64,000 bases of DNA, from NCBI RefSeq assembly GCF_900176165.1, contig NZ_FWWU01000006.1, forward strand, positions 186,001 to 250,000, given 5' to 3'. The DNA is from Deinococcus hopiensis KR-140. GTDB lineage: Bacteria; Deinococcota; Deinococci; Deinococcales; Deinococcaceae. This document shows positions 8,630 to 17,999 of the stretch, one piece after another. Each line of letters opens with the position of its first letter. Position 1 is the stretch's first letter. Both the position numbers and the translations under genes were made by a program. The notes under the pieces are model-generated. The model was not told the DNA's origin, made no database searches, and worked only from the letters and a program-made list of their open reading frames with translations.

Positions 8630-10876
8630 ATGACCGAGCCCCAACATTCGTCCAAAGGGCAGTCGCTCGCAGAGCGTTTGCAAGGGGTGACGGAAGCCCT
8701 GGCGGCCGCGACCAACCAGGCCGATGTTTTTCACGTCATCTTGCATCCCGCCCTGCAAGCCCTGAAAGCCAGGGCAGGCGTCGTCCTCCTCGTCCACGAG
8801 GGCGGTAACGGCTTACGGGTCGCCGATACACAAGGCTATGCCGAAGGCGAACAGACCCTCTGGCAAGATGGAACCTTCGAGACCTTCTCCCCCACTGAAG
8901 ACTGCCTCAAGCGGCACGAAGCCCTCTACTTCGAGCACCAGGACGCCTTGCTGGCCGCCTACCCAGAGCTCACCGGTCCTCCCCTCAGCGTGAATGTCGT
9001 CGCCACAGCCGTGATCCCCATCTTCCTTCAGGACCGTCCTCTTGGCGTCATCGTCCTGGTGTTTACTCAACCTCACGAGTTCATCCCTCAGGAACGCCAA
9101 TTCCTCCAAACGCTCGCCGGCCAGTGCGCCCTCTCCCTCGACCGCCTGGCACTCAATACCCAGTTTCATCAACAGGCAGAAGCCCTCACCGCTTTTGTGG
9201 CCCTCACCGAAGCGGTGGGCCTCAACACGGACGTCACGACCCTGACCCAGCGTGCCAACGACGTTTTGCGCGCCACCTTCCCAGACCTGTTCATGTCCTA
9301 CTACGTGTTGGAAGAGGGGGTCTGGGTTCCGGCGCAGCTCGCTGATGTCTCTGAGCCCCTCGAACAGGTCCTGAGGGCCGGATTACCGCAGGACACGCCG
9401 GCTTATCAGCGCGCGGTTCAGACCAGAACGCCTATTTTCATCGACCATTGGGACTGTGACGCGCAGCAAATCCCACACACCGAGTCGTTCAAGGCGGGCG
9501 TGCTGGCTCCCTACTTTCAGCAGGGACAACCGGTCGGCATGTTGGCAGTAGGACGGCAGGACGAGCCCGTGTGGACCCAGCAACACAGGGCTGTCATCAC
9601 TGCGCTGTGGCGCAGCCTGGGGGGAGCGCTCGACCGGGCGGAACAGGCCCGGCAACTGGAAGGCCGGGCGGCGTTAAATGCGTTTGTGGCATTGACGGAG
9701 GCGGTCGGAACCGAAACAGAACTGCAGGTCCTGGCACGCCGAGCGCAGGAGGTCTTACAGGCCTCGGTTCCCGAAGTGAGCGTGGTGTATTACGAGTTGC
9801 AGCAGGGACTCTGGAAAGCCCGGGTGCTCTCCGACAACCTGACGCCGGAGATCGTGACCGCCGCACGCCTGGGATTCGCCCGTGACACACCGAGTTTCGT
9901 CACCGCCGTTCAAACTGCTCAGCCGGTATTTGCTGACGGCTGGGATGGCCAGCGGGAGGGCATCTCACCTGCTGATGCGTACGGAGCCGCGGCCTTATAC
10001 CCGTACTTTAAAGCAGGTCAGCCCTTTGCGATGTTCACAATCGGGACGATGCAACGTCGGAAGTGGACGCAGAGCGACCGCGCCCTGTTCACGGCAGTGG
10101 GCCGCAGCCTGGGTCTGGCGCTGGAGCGGGCTGAACGCGTCGCTGAGTTGGACGCCCGTTCGCGAGATCTGGAACGCAGCAACGCCCGGCTTGAAGCCGC
10201 CAATGAAGAACTTGAAGCCTTCACGTACAGCGTTTCACACGACTTGCGGACCCCCGTGCGGCACATCAAAGGCTTTAATGACCTGCTCCGAAAAACACTG
10301 GCCCTTCCGGCGGAGGCCAAGGCAGCGCGATACCTGGGAATCGTGAACACGGCAGCGGAACAGATGAACACGCTGATTGACGCGATGCTGGACCTGTCGC
10401 GCACCTCACGCCAACCTCTTGTGATGGGCCTGGTGGACCTGGAAGTTTTGATCACCGCAGCGCGCTCGGAGTTGGAACCTGAGATTCAGGAACAGCATGT
10501 GGTGTGGAGCGTCAAACCCCTGCCGTTGGTGCTTGCCGATCACACGACCTTGCGCCAAGTGCTGATCAACCTCTTGTCCAACGCTCTGAAATACAGCCGA
10601 ACGCGGCCAGAGGCCCACATCGAGATTTGGGCGGAGGAGCGCACGCAGGAGTGGGCGGTTTTTGTGAGGGACAATGGTGTGGGCTTTGACCCTCGGTATA
10701 CGGACAAACTCTTCGGTGTGTTTCAACGCCTGCACCGGCATGAAGAGTTCGAGGGGACCGGCGTCGGGCTCGCGAACGTGCGGCGGATCATCGCCCGGCA
10801 TGGCGGCACCGTCTTCGCGCGTAGCGTGCTCAACGAGGGAGCCACCTTCGGCTTCACGTTGCCAAGGCCCTCCTGA
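8630..10876 (+). CDS. Triple-GAF sensor histidine kinase
   Basis: A 748-aa soluble sensor kinase. GAF1 spans about 15-165. GAF2 (about 184-330) and GAF3 (about 347-495) are clearly tandem duplicates, opening with ALTAFVALTEAVG and ALNAFVALTEAVG respectively, 163 residues apart. A coiled linker (about 500-525) precedes HisKA with the H-box SVSHDLRTPVRH (H near 536). HATPase has NLLSNALKYSR, DNGVGFD and GTGVGLANV. ATG 8630 (MTEPQHSSKGQSLAERLQG) is chosen because upstream in-frame sequence is low-complexity and non-homologous; a TATTGT hexamer lies 5 nt before it. No response regulator is adjacent, so it is an orphan kinase here and might feed the Rcp1-like regulator or a chromosomal partner. 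The ligand is unknown; GAF domains can bind cyclic nucleotides, chromophores or small molecules. Confidence 0.85.
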   Translation: MTEPQHSSKGQSLAERLQGVTEALAAATNQADVFHVILHPALQALKARAGVVLLVHEGGNGLRVADTQGYAEGEQTLWQDGTFETFSPTEDCLKRHEALYFEHQDALLAAYPELTGPPLSVNVVATAVIPIFLQDRPLGVIVLVFTQPHEFIPQERQFLQTLAGQCALSLDRLALNTQFHQQAEALTAFVALTEAVGLNTDVTTLTQRANDVLRATFPDLFMSYYVLEEGVWVPAQLADVSEPLEQVLRAGLPQDTPAYQRAVQTRTPIFIDHWDCDAQQIPHTESFKAGVLAPYFQQGQPVGMLAVGRQDEPVWTQQHRAVITALWRSLGGALDRAEQARQLEGRAALNAFVALTEAVGTETELQVLARRAQEVLQASVPEVSVVYYELQQGLWKARVLSDNLTPEIVTAARLGFARDTPSFVTAVQTAQPVFADGWDGQREGISPADAYGAAALYPYFKAGQPFAMFTIGTMQRRKWTQSDRALFTAVGRSLGLALERAERVAELDARSRDLERSNARLEAANEELEAFTYSVSHDLRTPVRHIKGFNDLLRKTLALPAEAKAARYLGIVNTAAEQMNTLIDAMLDLSRTSRQPLVMGLVDLEVLITAARSELEPEIQEQHVVWSVKPLPLVLADHTTLRQVLINLLSNALKYSRTRPEAHIEIWAEERTQEWAVFVRDNGVGFDPRYTDKLFGVFQRLHRHEEFEGTGVGLANVRRIIARHGGTVFARSVLNEGATFGFTLPRPS

Positions 10877-11892
10877 ACGCTCCTGGAAGCGTCCCGCAGC
10901 GTCCCTACCTGTTCAGTTCTCGGTCATCATGGCTGTGGGCGGAGGCCGTTCCGCTCCACCAGCGCTTCATCCATTTGGCATGGCACGTTCCATTGACTTT
11001 GCTGCCCTTGCGGGAGCCGCTTTTCCCGCCTTGGTCACGCATTTCACGCCACATAAGGGCACACGACGGACGCTCCAAACAGAGCAGGCAGCCATGACCG
11101 ACATCCAAATGGCCGCCCTCACCGCTGCACAAGGGGCCGTGGGCGCCGCCCAGGCGGAGAACTTCGACCTGCTCGTCGGTATGGACGAGCAACCCGGAGA
11201 CGGCCAGGGAGGCAGCGCTGCCCACGTCGCCCCCCGCAGGGTCACGCCCATGGGAACCGAAGTCCGCGCCCTGCTGCCGCAGCGCCGGAGACGAAGGACG
11301 CTGCCGCGGCCGAAGCTGCGCCGGTCGCCGAACCGGCCCTCACCGACGGCCCGGCACCCAGCGGGGCTCCGGCGCAGATGCCCATCCCTGCTCCCCTCCG
11401 GCCGCCGATGCCTTCGAGGTCACGCGGCCCACCCTGGACCACGAGGAAGGGCCTTGCGGTCCTGGGAGGCCGGTCACCACGCGGCGCTGGAGAAGGCCCG
11501 CAGCGCCCGCCCTGCAGGGGGAGGTGGAGGCCGCCGCCCTGCGCGGTCGGGTGGACGCAGCGAGCAGGGCCTGGGACCACCCGTTCGGCGTCCGCCACCC
11601 GGGAAGCAACTCCTGATCCGCCCTGGCACCCCCGGCAAGGGGCAGAACCTGGCTCACAACGCCGCCTGGGTGAACAGCCTAAAGATCAAGGCCTGCGTGC
11701 GGGGCAAACAGGCCGCCCGGAGAGGGGAGAAGCCCATCCTGTTCGGCGGTCTTTGGCTGCCAAAGACACGCGCGCTGAACAGGAACGGCGCACCATCTGG
11801 GGGCGAGACAGCGCATCCTTGGTGACCACCCGGCGCATTGTCCCGCTGGGTGCCGGGCCGTTCCCAGTAGGCTGTTGAGGAAGGAGCCGCCG
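10877..11892. other. Decayed coding DNA, no confident gene
   Basis: An ATG at 11095 opens MTDIQMAALTAAQGAVGAAQ and reads plausibly for about 55 residues before turning into arginine-rich shadow sequence. Further on, phrases such as FEVTRPTLDHEEG (about 11415) and RVDAASRAWDHPFGVRHPG (about 11547) appear in another frame. This looks like one or two genes broken by indels; no family was recognised. Confidence 0.4.
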
Positions 11893-12378
11893 ATGACAAA
11901 TCAAAGCCTACTTCCTCAGAATGTCCTGGAAATCGTCCACACGGCCATCGCGGTCAGTGATCTGCAACATCAGATTGACTTCTGGCAGCAGGTCCTCGGG
12001 TTTACCTTGGAAGGAAAGGCAGAGATCGGTGGTTCGTTACCCGAAGACGAGACGGGCGTCCCCGGCATCCGCAGCAAGATCGCCATGCTGAGCAAGGGCG
12101 GCCAGACCATTGAGCTGTATCAGCCAGTTGCGCCCCAGGGCCGTGAGACGTACCGGCCAAGCCCGGTTGATATCGGTTCGTGGCATCTCGCGCTCAAGGT
12201 CACCGATCTGGATGAACTCGTGCAGCTCAGCGCCGCATGGGGCTGGCGGGTACGGGGCAAGGTTGCCGTGGTCGAGGAAGGGCCTGGTCCGGTTGGTGCT
12301 CGCCTGGTCTACCTCCACAATACCGACGGCACGATCCTCGAGCTCGTTGAGCTTCCCACAGCCGTTCGCGAGCGGTAG
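11893..12378 (+). CDS. VOC-family (glyoxalase/bleomycin-resistance-like) protein
   Basis: A 161-aa single-polypeptide vicinal-oxygen-chelate protein. The N-terminal module is VLEIVHTAIAVSDLQHQIDF and the C-terminal module is GSWHLALKVTDLDELVQL...YLHNTDGTILELVEL. Candidate metal ligands are the His of VHTAIAV, the Glu of TIELYQ, the His of WHLALKV and the Glu of ILELVE. That set of four (H, E, H, E) is the usual glyoxalase-fold metal site, so a metalloenzyme such as a lactoylglutathione lyase or epimerase-like protein is possible; the substrate cannot be told. The ATG at 11893 is preceded by AAGGAG with 6-nt spacing; a TTG 18 nt upstream is a weaker choice. It stands alone, between decayed DNA and a pseudogene on the opposite strand. 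Confidence 0.8.
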   Translation: MTNQSLLPQNVLEIVHTAIAVSDLQHQIDFWQQVLGFTLEGKAEIGGSLPEDETGVPGIRSKIAMLSKGGQTIELYQPVAPQGRETYRPSPVDIGSWHLALKVTDLDELVQLSAAWGWRVRGKVAVVEEGPGPVGARLVYLHNTDGTILELVELPTAVRER

Positions 12379-12510
12379 GAGCGGGCCCGCTCTCCGCGCG
12401 TCTGCCCGGCAGCGACCACACCTGCAGCTGGACGCGCTCACCGTCCCCGCCGGCTGCTCCCTTCGATGCGGTCCTGACGGCGCAACTCCCCGTCGTTCCG
12501 TGGCAAACCG

Positions 12511-13304
12511 TTACTCAGGCAGAAGGAAAAAAGCGATGTCGGTCTCATACGCCTGAGGATCGGGGGTATCCGGAACACGCTTCACGTAGATCTCAGCCGT
12601 GCTCCCCGTGATGTTCAGCCCTCGCCGCAAGGCTTCCTCCACCACAGCGGTGTACGCCTCCCCTGTTTCGTCATACGGTCCCACAACCTGTCCAATAAAT
12701 GCAGGCCTGCCTTCAAAGGTGCGCACCCCGATTCGTCCCTGAGGTTCAACGGTGCCCGTAACAGGAAGGCACACTTCCACAACGCCCTTCTCGCCCTCAA
12801 CTTCACTGTGGTGTATGAAAAAGCTGGGGGCGGTGAGTGCGTACCCCCGAACTTTCTTGTAGACCATCCGTTCCTGAAGTGCCTTTGGAATGACCTCATA
12901 GTGCGGGGGTTGGAGCACGGTGCGAACGCTGAGTGTCTGAAGGGTTGGCAGGTGTTCGAGGCGGTATTCCATCACGGTCTCCTGAAGCGAAGTGCGGAGG
13001 TGAAGCAGGGCGCGCTCGCGAGAAGCGATCTCCTCACGGAAGCGCTGCTCGTGTTCCCTTAACACCTCGTTTGCATGTGCGGGAGACTGAATCATCTGGC
13101 GGATGTCCTCCAAGGGCAGGTCCATCGGCCGCCCTGCTGGATACGAACGCCAAGGCCGACCTGAGCAGCGCTGTAATACCGGTACCCGAGGGTCTCGTCC
13201 ACCAAGCGGGGATGCAGAAGGCCAATCTCGTCGTCGTACCTCAGCGCCTTCGGCGGAAGTCCAGTGAGGAGGGCAAAACGGGAGATGACCAGTCGTCCTT
13301 GCAT
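12511..13304 (-). pseudogene. MerR-type regulator with GyrI-like domain, frameshifted
   Basis: The minus strand encodes a BmrR-like transcription factor split by an indel. From the ATG at 13304 one frame reads [20 protein letters not shown], then [28 protein letters not shown]: a MerR winged-HTH with the diagnostic ALRYYDEIGLL and GYRYYS motifs. Near 13120-13145 the sense moves to another frame: [18 protein letters not shown], a coiled linker, and a GyrI-like effector domain ending [20 protein letters not shown] before TAA at 12511. The whole would be about 265 aa, normal for the family. Such regulators bind hydrophobic cations and activate efflux or stress genes. The frameshift is either real decay or a sequencing indel. 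Confidence 0.75.
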
Positions 13305-14556
13305 GCCCCTGCACGCTAAACGTTCCGGCCGCCGGAAGGTCAATGGGGGAGCAAGCTGCCGCGGTAGTCCGCCGTTTGCTTCAGTGCCGAGTGGACGCGT
13401 CTTTCCTTCTTTCGGGTGCATTCTGCTGTGCAGCATGAAGACGGCAGTGGGACGCGAAACAGACCCACCGTCCGCCCGTGAATGAAGCGAATACCGACTG
13501 TCCCACCGGCGACCGGCCTCTCGAAGGCCGGCTGCGGGATGTCCTGCAACAGGCGCTCAAGCGGCGGCCCGGTGCGGCCGTACCGGTGCAGGTGAACCCG
13601 GTCGGCTGAAACCGGATGAAGCCCGTGCGCCCGCTCCCCAGCGGCGGACAGACTGACAGCCTGGAACTGGGCAGCTCTGCGGGGGGGGAGGAGAACGTAG
13701 CCCCGGGCTTCGGTAGCCCGAAGCCCAGGGTGAGCGGCTGCGGGTGGAGCGTGCCCCCTGGGCCTTCGCCCAACGTGAGGGGAGAGAGACCCACCCAATT
13801 TTTTCGCCGATTTTGCCTCGCAACTTGCGGGAGCCTTCCCATCCTGTCCCAGCGCTTTTCTACTGTTCCCTGGAGGTTTTGCCCATCGTGCACACTTTGA
13901 TCCCCGCGTCCGTCCAGCACCGATTTTGCGTCGCCAGCCCCGGGAGACCATGCGCGGGACCACCGAAACGGTGGAAAACGTGCGCACGACGGTATGGTTG
14001 GTGGGTCTTGTTTTGCACTGTGCCGCCGACGTGCCCCTCTCGCGCGGGGCAGTGGCCGCCGCGGTGCGCCGCAGCTTCGAGGCGGCCTTCGCGGGGTGAG
14101 CGAAGCGTCGGGACTTCGCGGGTCTGGAGGGCGAATCGGCGCAGCCGCTCGGCGTCGTGCCCGGGCTGGCGGTGGGGAGATGGGCGCACGGGCGGCTGGC
14201 GCGGGAGCTGGCCTCGTTGGAGGAGGGAAGAGGTATTCCCCCTCGGGTTGCCACTCCGGCCTGGGCCTCCGGGGGATGGCGGGGGCCATTCAAGCGCAGG
14301 CGCCCGCACCCGGTGCCCAGGTGGAAAGGGGCGAGATCATACCAGCACGCCCGGTCATTCCAACAGGACCGGCGTTTTGAGGCAAGGCGCAGGCCATTGC
14401 CAATCTTGCGCCACCTGGCTGGTATGCCGTGCGGCCGGAAAGCCCACCGGCGCGCCCAGAAGACCAGCGCTGAAAAGCGGCTCTGGGGTTGTCTACTCGG
14501 TGGGTCACCGTAAAGCCCGGCCTGACCCGATGATGCTGTTCAAACGAGGCCCACCC
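13305..14556. other. Region with gene debris only
   Basis: Long GC-rich frames on both strands overlap one another and have no family signature. From the ATG at 13949 the plus strand reads MRGTTETVENVRTTVWLVGL through RRSFEAAFAG to a TGA at 14097, and then continues after the stop with protein-like KRRDFAGLEGES...GRWAHGRLARELASLEEGR. A short gene broken by a stop is possible but unidentified. Confidence 0.35.
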
Positions 14557-15063
14557 ATGACCAGACCACAGCCCACCGAGTACGCTTCCTTTTACGCCCG
14601 CTACATCGATCTGGTGCCCGAAGATGATCTGCTCAGCGCCATGCGGCAGCAAGGCGCGGTGACTGCCGAGCAGATCCTGCGTTTTGCTGGCAACCCCGGT
14701 GTCCGCTACGCACCAGACAAGTGGAGCGTAAAGCAGGTCATCGGACACATGACCGATACCGAGCGCGTCTTCGGGCAGCGGGCACTGTTTTTTGCTCGCA
14801 ATGACACCGCCGAGTTGCCACCTTTCGAGCAAGATGACTGGATGGCGGTCAGCGACTTTGATGCCTGCTCGCTCGAAAGCCTACTGGCCGAATTTCAGGC
14901 AGTGCGCTGGAGCCACGAACTGTTTTTGCGTCACCTGACGCTGCCAGCCTGGGAGCGCCGGGGAACCGCTGGCGGCAACCCGTTTACGGTACGGGCGCTG
15001 GCCTACAGCATGCTCGGCCACGAACGCGCTCACCTTCAGGTCTTGCAGGAGCGCTACCGCTAA
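14557..15063 (+). CDS. DinB-family (YfiT/DinB superfamily) protein
   Basis: A 168-aa four-helix-bundle DinB-like protein. The expected pattern is present: KWSVKQVIGHMTDTERVFGQ with the first metal-binding His, and LGHERAHLQVLQERYR at the C-terminus with the paired histidines. These form the divalent-metal triad of the superfamily. Expansion of DinB/YfiT proteins is well known in Deinococcus. Proposed roles are thiol-dependent metalloenzyme activity or stress response, and the exact substrate is unknown. The start at 14557 (MTRPQPTEYASFYARYIDLV) gives the standard length; the upstream open frame is shadow. No operon partner is seen. Confidence 0.85.
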   Translation: MTRPQPTEYASFYARYIDLVPEDDLLSAMRQQGAVTAEQILRFAGNPGVRYAPDKWSVKQVIGHMTDTERVFGQRALFFARNDTAELPPFEQDDWMAVSDFDACSLESLLAEFQAVRWSHELFLRHLTLPAWERRGTAGGNPFTVRALAYSMLGHERAHLQVLQERYR

Positions 15064-15264
15064 CCATTTCTATTGATGGTTCTGCCCGGTGATTCGCGTT
15101 CTTGTCTGCCAGCACCGCCACCTGGTTGACCACCAACTCGTCGGTGGGAGCGGGACGCTCACCGTCACGCTGGTGCTGAAGGAAAGACGATTTGCGTCGC
15201 CCGCACCCGTACAGAGCAGTGAAATACGTCAGCTTGTCCCAAGCTGACCTCCTCATGGACGTTG

Positions 15265-16239
15265 AGTTCTCTCAACACGCCTGGCATGCAGCCGTTGTTC
15301 TCTCCCCCCGTCCATCGGCAGCGGTACCCGGTTGTTGAAGTTGCGCGCACTCCCACCTCGGCGTCATTCCGCAAGAGGCGGCCCAACAGGCCGCTGCGGC
15401 CGCCGCCCACCTCGACCTTAACCGAATCACTGCCGGTGAACGCAGAACGGCACATCGACTTATGCCCCTGATCTCCGAACGGGCGCGCGTGGTCGGCGAA
15501 CCTTGCCGGGGGCTGATTCACTGGGGGCCACCACCCAAAACAGTTCGTCCCCCGTCTCCGAACGGCCCTGCAGCTTCTTGGCACCCACCGCTGAGGCGTC
15601 CTGGAGGCGCTCGCCGAGTTGGCTAAAACCACTTCGGAGAACGTGATGGCTGGCCGAACCCATGGCCAGCGGGCGGTCCCCATCACCTCTGGCTTGAAGG
15701 TCGCCATCTGGGCCGGAGGCCTGATGCGTCACCTCGTGCGCTTCGACCAACTCCAGCCCAGGCTGCTGACCCCCATGACACTGCCCGCCCGCAATCCCGT
15801 GGACCACTTTGCAGAGCTCGTTTGCCTCCTGGGGATGGTGCCTCCACAGCGGCGATGATGGCGGAAGAAGTCGCGCGACGGATGGCTGTGGCGTTTGGCG
15901 AAGTGCGTGAAACCCTTGGACGCCATGCTCCAGCCGCAAGAAGTCAGGGGGGCCAGGTCCGCGATGATGGATATTGCGCTGGAGCGGGGACGCAGCCTCA
16001 CCGACGAAGTTCTCACCCTTCTGAAGGAGGTTATCCGAGGGCTGCAGGTGCCCCCCGAACGAATGACCGAGAACGTCAACCGCTCCGGAGGACCGATCAG
16101 TGCCGAGGCCGTGACGCCCAAATTGGGACACAAGATTGGACGGCAGGCGGCACATGGAGTGATTTATCACGCAGCCCAGGAAGCGGGAAGCCGTGGACGC
16201 GGGCAGGACCTCCTTGAGGTCCTGTCACGTCATCCTTGA
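15265..16239 (+). pseudogene. Adenylosuccinate-lyase-like (fumarase/aspartase superfamily) pseudogene
   Basis: Scattered over three plus-strand frames is a class II lyase related to adenylosuccinate lyase and 3-carboxy-cis,cis-muconate cycloisomerase. In order: NTPGMQPLFSPP..QRYPVVEVA (about 15268-15340); GVIPQEAAQQAAAAAAHLDLN and LIHWGATTQNS (about 15360-15545), the latter carrying the superfamily HWGATTQD motif; AGRTHGQRAVPIT (about 15650), the catalytic-His motif; and MMDIALERGRS then VNRSGGPISAEAVTPKLG (about 15960-16140) near the C-terminus. Several frameshifts break the reading frame and the GSSxMPxKxN signature loop is not visible. The gene is dead. Its intact form could have acted in purine synthesis or aromatic degradation. 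Confidence 0.7.
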
Positions 16240-16674
16240 GTCAATACGCGGCTGGGCAGCGTCGAGCTCGCCCGTCTCGCTGACGCTGCATCACATACAG
16301 GGCTGAGCGCAAGGATGGCGCAGGAAACGGCCCAAGAAGCACACCGTGTGGTAGAGCAGCAGCGTCGGTGGTTGCGGGAAAAACGTTGAGTACAGGGGAG
16401 TTTTTGGGGCGTGGGTGAACTCGCGGTGCCTGACGTCAAAGTGCTCAGGCAACGCTGATGCGCGTCCGGCTGGCGGAGGAGCGGGCCCCAGCGGGTGAGG
16501 CGTTCCTCCGAGCGCTGGCGCGGTAGGGGAGGGGAGAGGTCACTTCCCTTTGGGCTGGCGGACGGTCTCCAGGCGGGGCGCTGGCCTCGGAAGTGCTGAA
16601 GGCGCTGGGCGCCGAGGTGACCAGCCGGGCTGCCCTGACCGCTGAGGACGCCGCCCTGGTCCGCCACTACGCTT
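16240..16674. other. Intergenic, nothing recognised
   Basis: No open frame with a plausible start or family. Only GC-rich shadow frames are present. Confidence 0.35.
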
Positions 16675-16875
16675 GTGGGCAGTGGGGCCTCGTGGCTGGT
16701 TCGGGCGGCGGAGTGCCGGAAGGTGCTGTGGTTGCCTCCGCTCCCCGAGATGGGGGAGTGCAAAACCTGCGGGGGGGAGTGCACCGTGCAGATCGGTCCG
16801 GACCGTGATCCTTCCCAGTTCGCCGGCATGGACACTTGCCCCGACTGCCACGGGGAAGGGGAGGCGGAGGCGTGA
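16675..16875 (+). CDS. Small zinc-ribbon-like protein or fragment
   Basis: The open frame ends in GECKTCGGECTVQIGPD...MDTCPDCHGEGEAEA, with two Cys pairs (CKTCGG and CPDCHGEG) that resemble DnaJ-type zinc-ribbon knuckles. The first ~25 residues look less natural, and an ATG at about 16750 (MGECKTCGG) would give a protein of about 40 aa. It could be a genuine mini-protein or the tail of a decayed gene. The function is unknown. Confidence 0.4.
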   Translation: MGSGASWLVRAAECRKVLWLPPLPEMGECKTCGGECTVQIGPDRDPSQFAGMDTCPDCHGEGEAEA

Positions 16876-16978
16876 CGGCCTCTCTGGTAGCCTCCCTGCA
16901 GGCCCTACCTCCGGCGGGGCATTCCCTCGGGGCGTGCGACCCGCTGCGCAGCTTCACCCGGACGGCGGAAGGGCGTCG

Positions 16979-17170
16979 AATCGTCGTCCATGTGCCAAAC
17001 CGTTCAGGAACATCTCGCCATGGAGCACCCGTTCGTAGAACCCACACGGTGCTGCTGACGATCGGTCGATGCTCAAGATACGCGCGTCTCAGGCCGAGGA
17101 AGGGTGGCAGCAGGGGTTGCAAACGTTTCCACTGCGCATCCGAGATTTCTTCGCGCCGCAGCACGAAAGG
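16979..17170 (-). mobile_element. IS5-family transposase N-terminal remnant
   Basis: The minus strand reads LRREEISDAQWKRLQPLLPP, then LEHRPIVSSTVWVLRTGAPW and RDVPERFGTWTTI before homology stops. This is the N-terminal domain of an IS5-group DDE transposase. The catalytic part is missing. A related remnant lies at 45757-46129. Confidence 0.7.
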
Positions 17171-17264
17171 ATACTCGCCTCCCCAATGGGTGCAACCCTT
17201 GGCCTGCGCGCCGTAAGAGCGAGGACGCGGGCAGCTCAGGCGTCTGCGCTTCAGGATGGAGTAG

Positions 17265-17883
17265 ATGACGGTCTCCCCACGCGCCCGCAAGCGCACTGCA
17301 GCGCTGCCAACCGAAAAAACATCTGCCACTGCGGAGACGCTCGGCGCACTGGCGGAAGACGACGGAAAGGAGGGACTGGCCGCCGAGCCTGAAGGGAGAG
17401 GCGGCGCGATGCCCGAACGGACAGACGTTCCGCTTGAGGCCGGCACAGACCCTGTTCGGCAGTACCTGCAAGAAATTGGCCGTGTTCCCCTCCTCACCCA
17501 CAGGGAGGAGACCGAACTCTCCCGGCAGATGGGGAAGTGGGCGAGGAGGCCCGGCGCCTGGAGGCGGAGGCCAACTTGAATGACCGGGAGCGCCGGACCC
17601 TCATCTGCGTCCCTGGGACGGGCCAACTGGGAAACAGCACTTGATCGAGACCAAGCTCCACCTGGAGGTGAGCGTGACGAAGAAGGACAACAACCGGGGA
17701 ATGCGCTTCCTCGACCTGATCCAGGAGGGGAGCATGGGGCCTGTTCCCGGGGCAGAATGGTCCGAATACTGCAAGGGATTCACGTTCTCCGCGTCCACCA
17801 GGTGGTGGACGTGGCAGGTCATGACGCGCGGTTGTGGCGGATCAGGCGTCGCAGGGCGCAGTGCGCCAGTGGAGGCGGCTTGA
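17265..17883 (+). pseudogene. RpoD-like sigma-70 factor pseudogene
   Basis: The first frame (ATG-like start 17265) reads an alanine- and glutamate-rich leader and then DPVRQYLQEIGRVPLLTHRE (sigma region 1.2). After an indel near 17535 the sense is GEEARRLEAEANLNDRERR. A second frame, from about 17640, reads HLIETKLHLEVSVTKKDNNR, GMRFLDLIQEGSMGPV and CKGFTFSASTRWWTWQ, which are sigma regions 2.1-2.3 with DLIQEG and the core-binding and melting motifs degraded (canonical FSTYATWWIRQAI). Regions 3 and 4 are absent. This is a truncated, multiply frameshifted copy of a primary-type sigma factor and cannot be functional. Confidence 0.8.
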
Positions 17884-17999
17884 CCGCCCCACGACGTCGC
17901 GCGCCGCTTTCAGAGTCCCCGGGATGCCCAGCTGCACACGCGGGTCATGCAAGGGAACAAAAGGAAGTTGCGCTGCGAAACTTTCAAAGCTGCCCAGCG

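Noticed and set aside
13340..14293. 317-aa and 302-aa minus-strand frames
   Set aside because: They overlap each other, are rich in Arg/Pro/Ala/Ser, and have no start signal or family.
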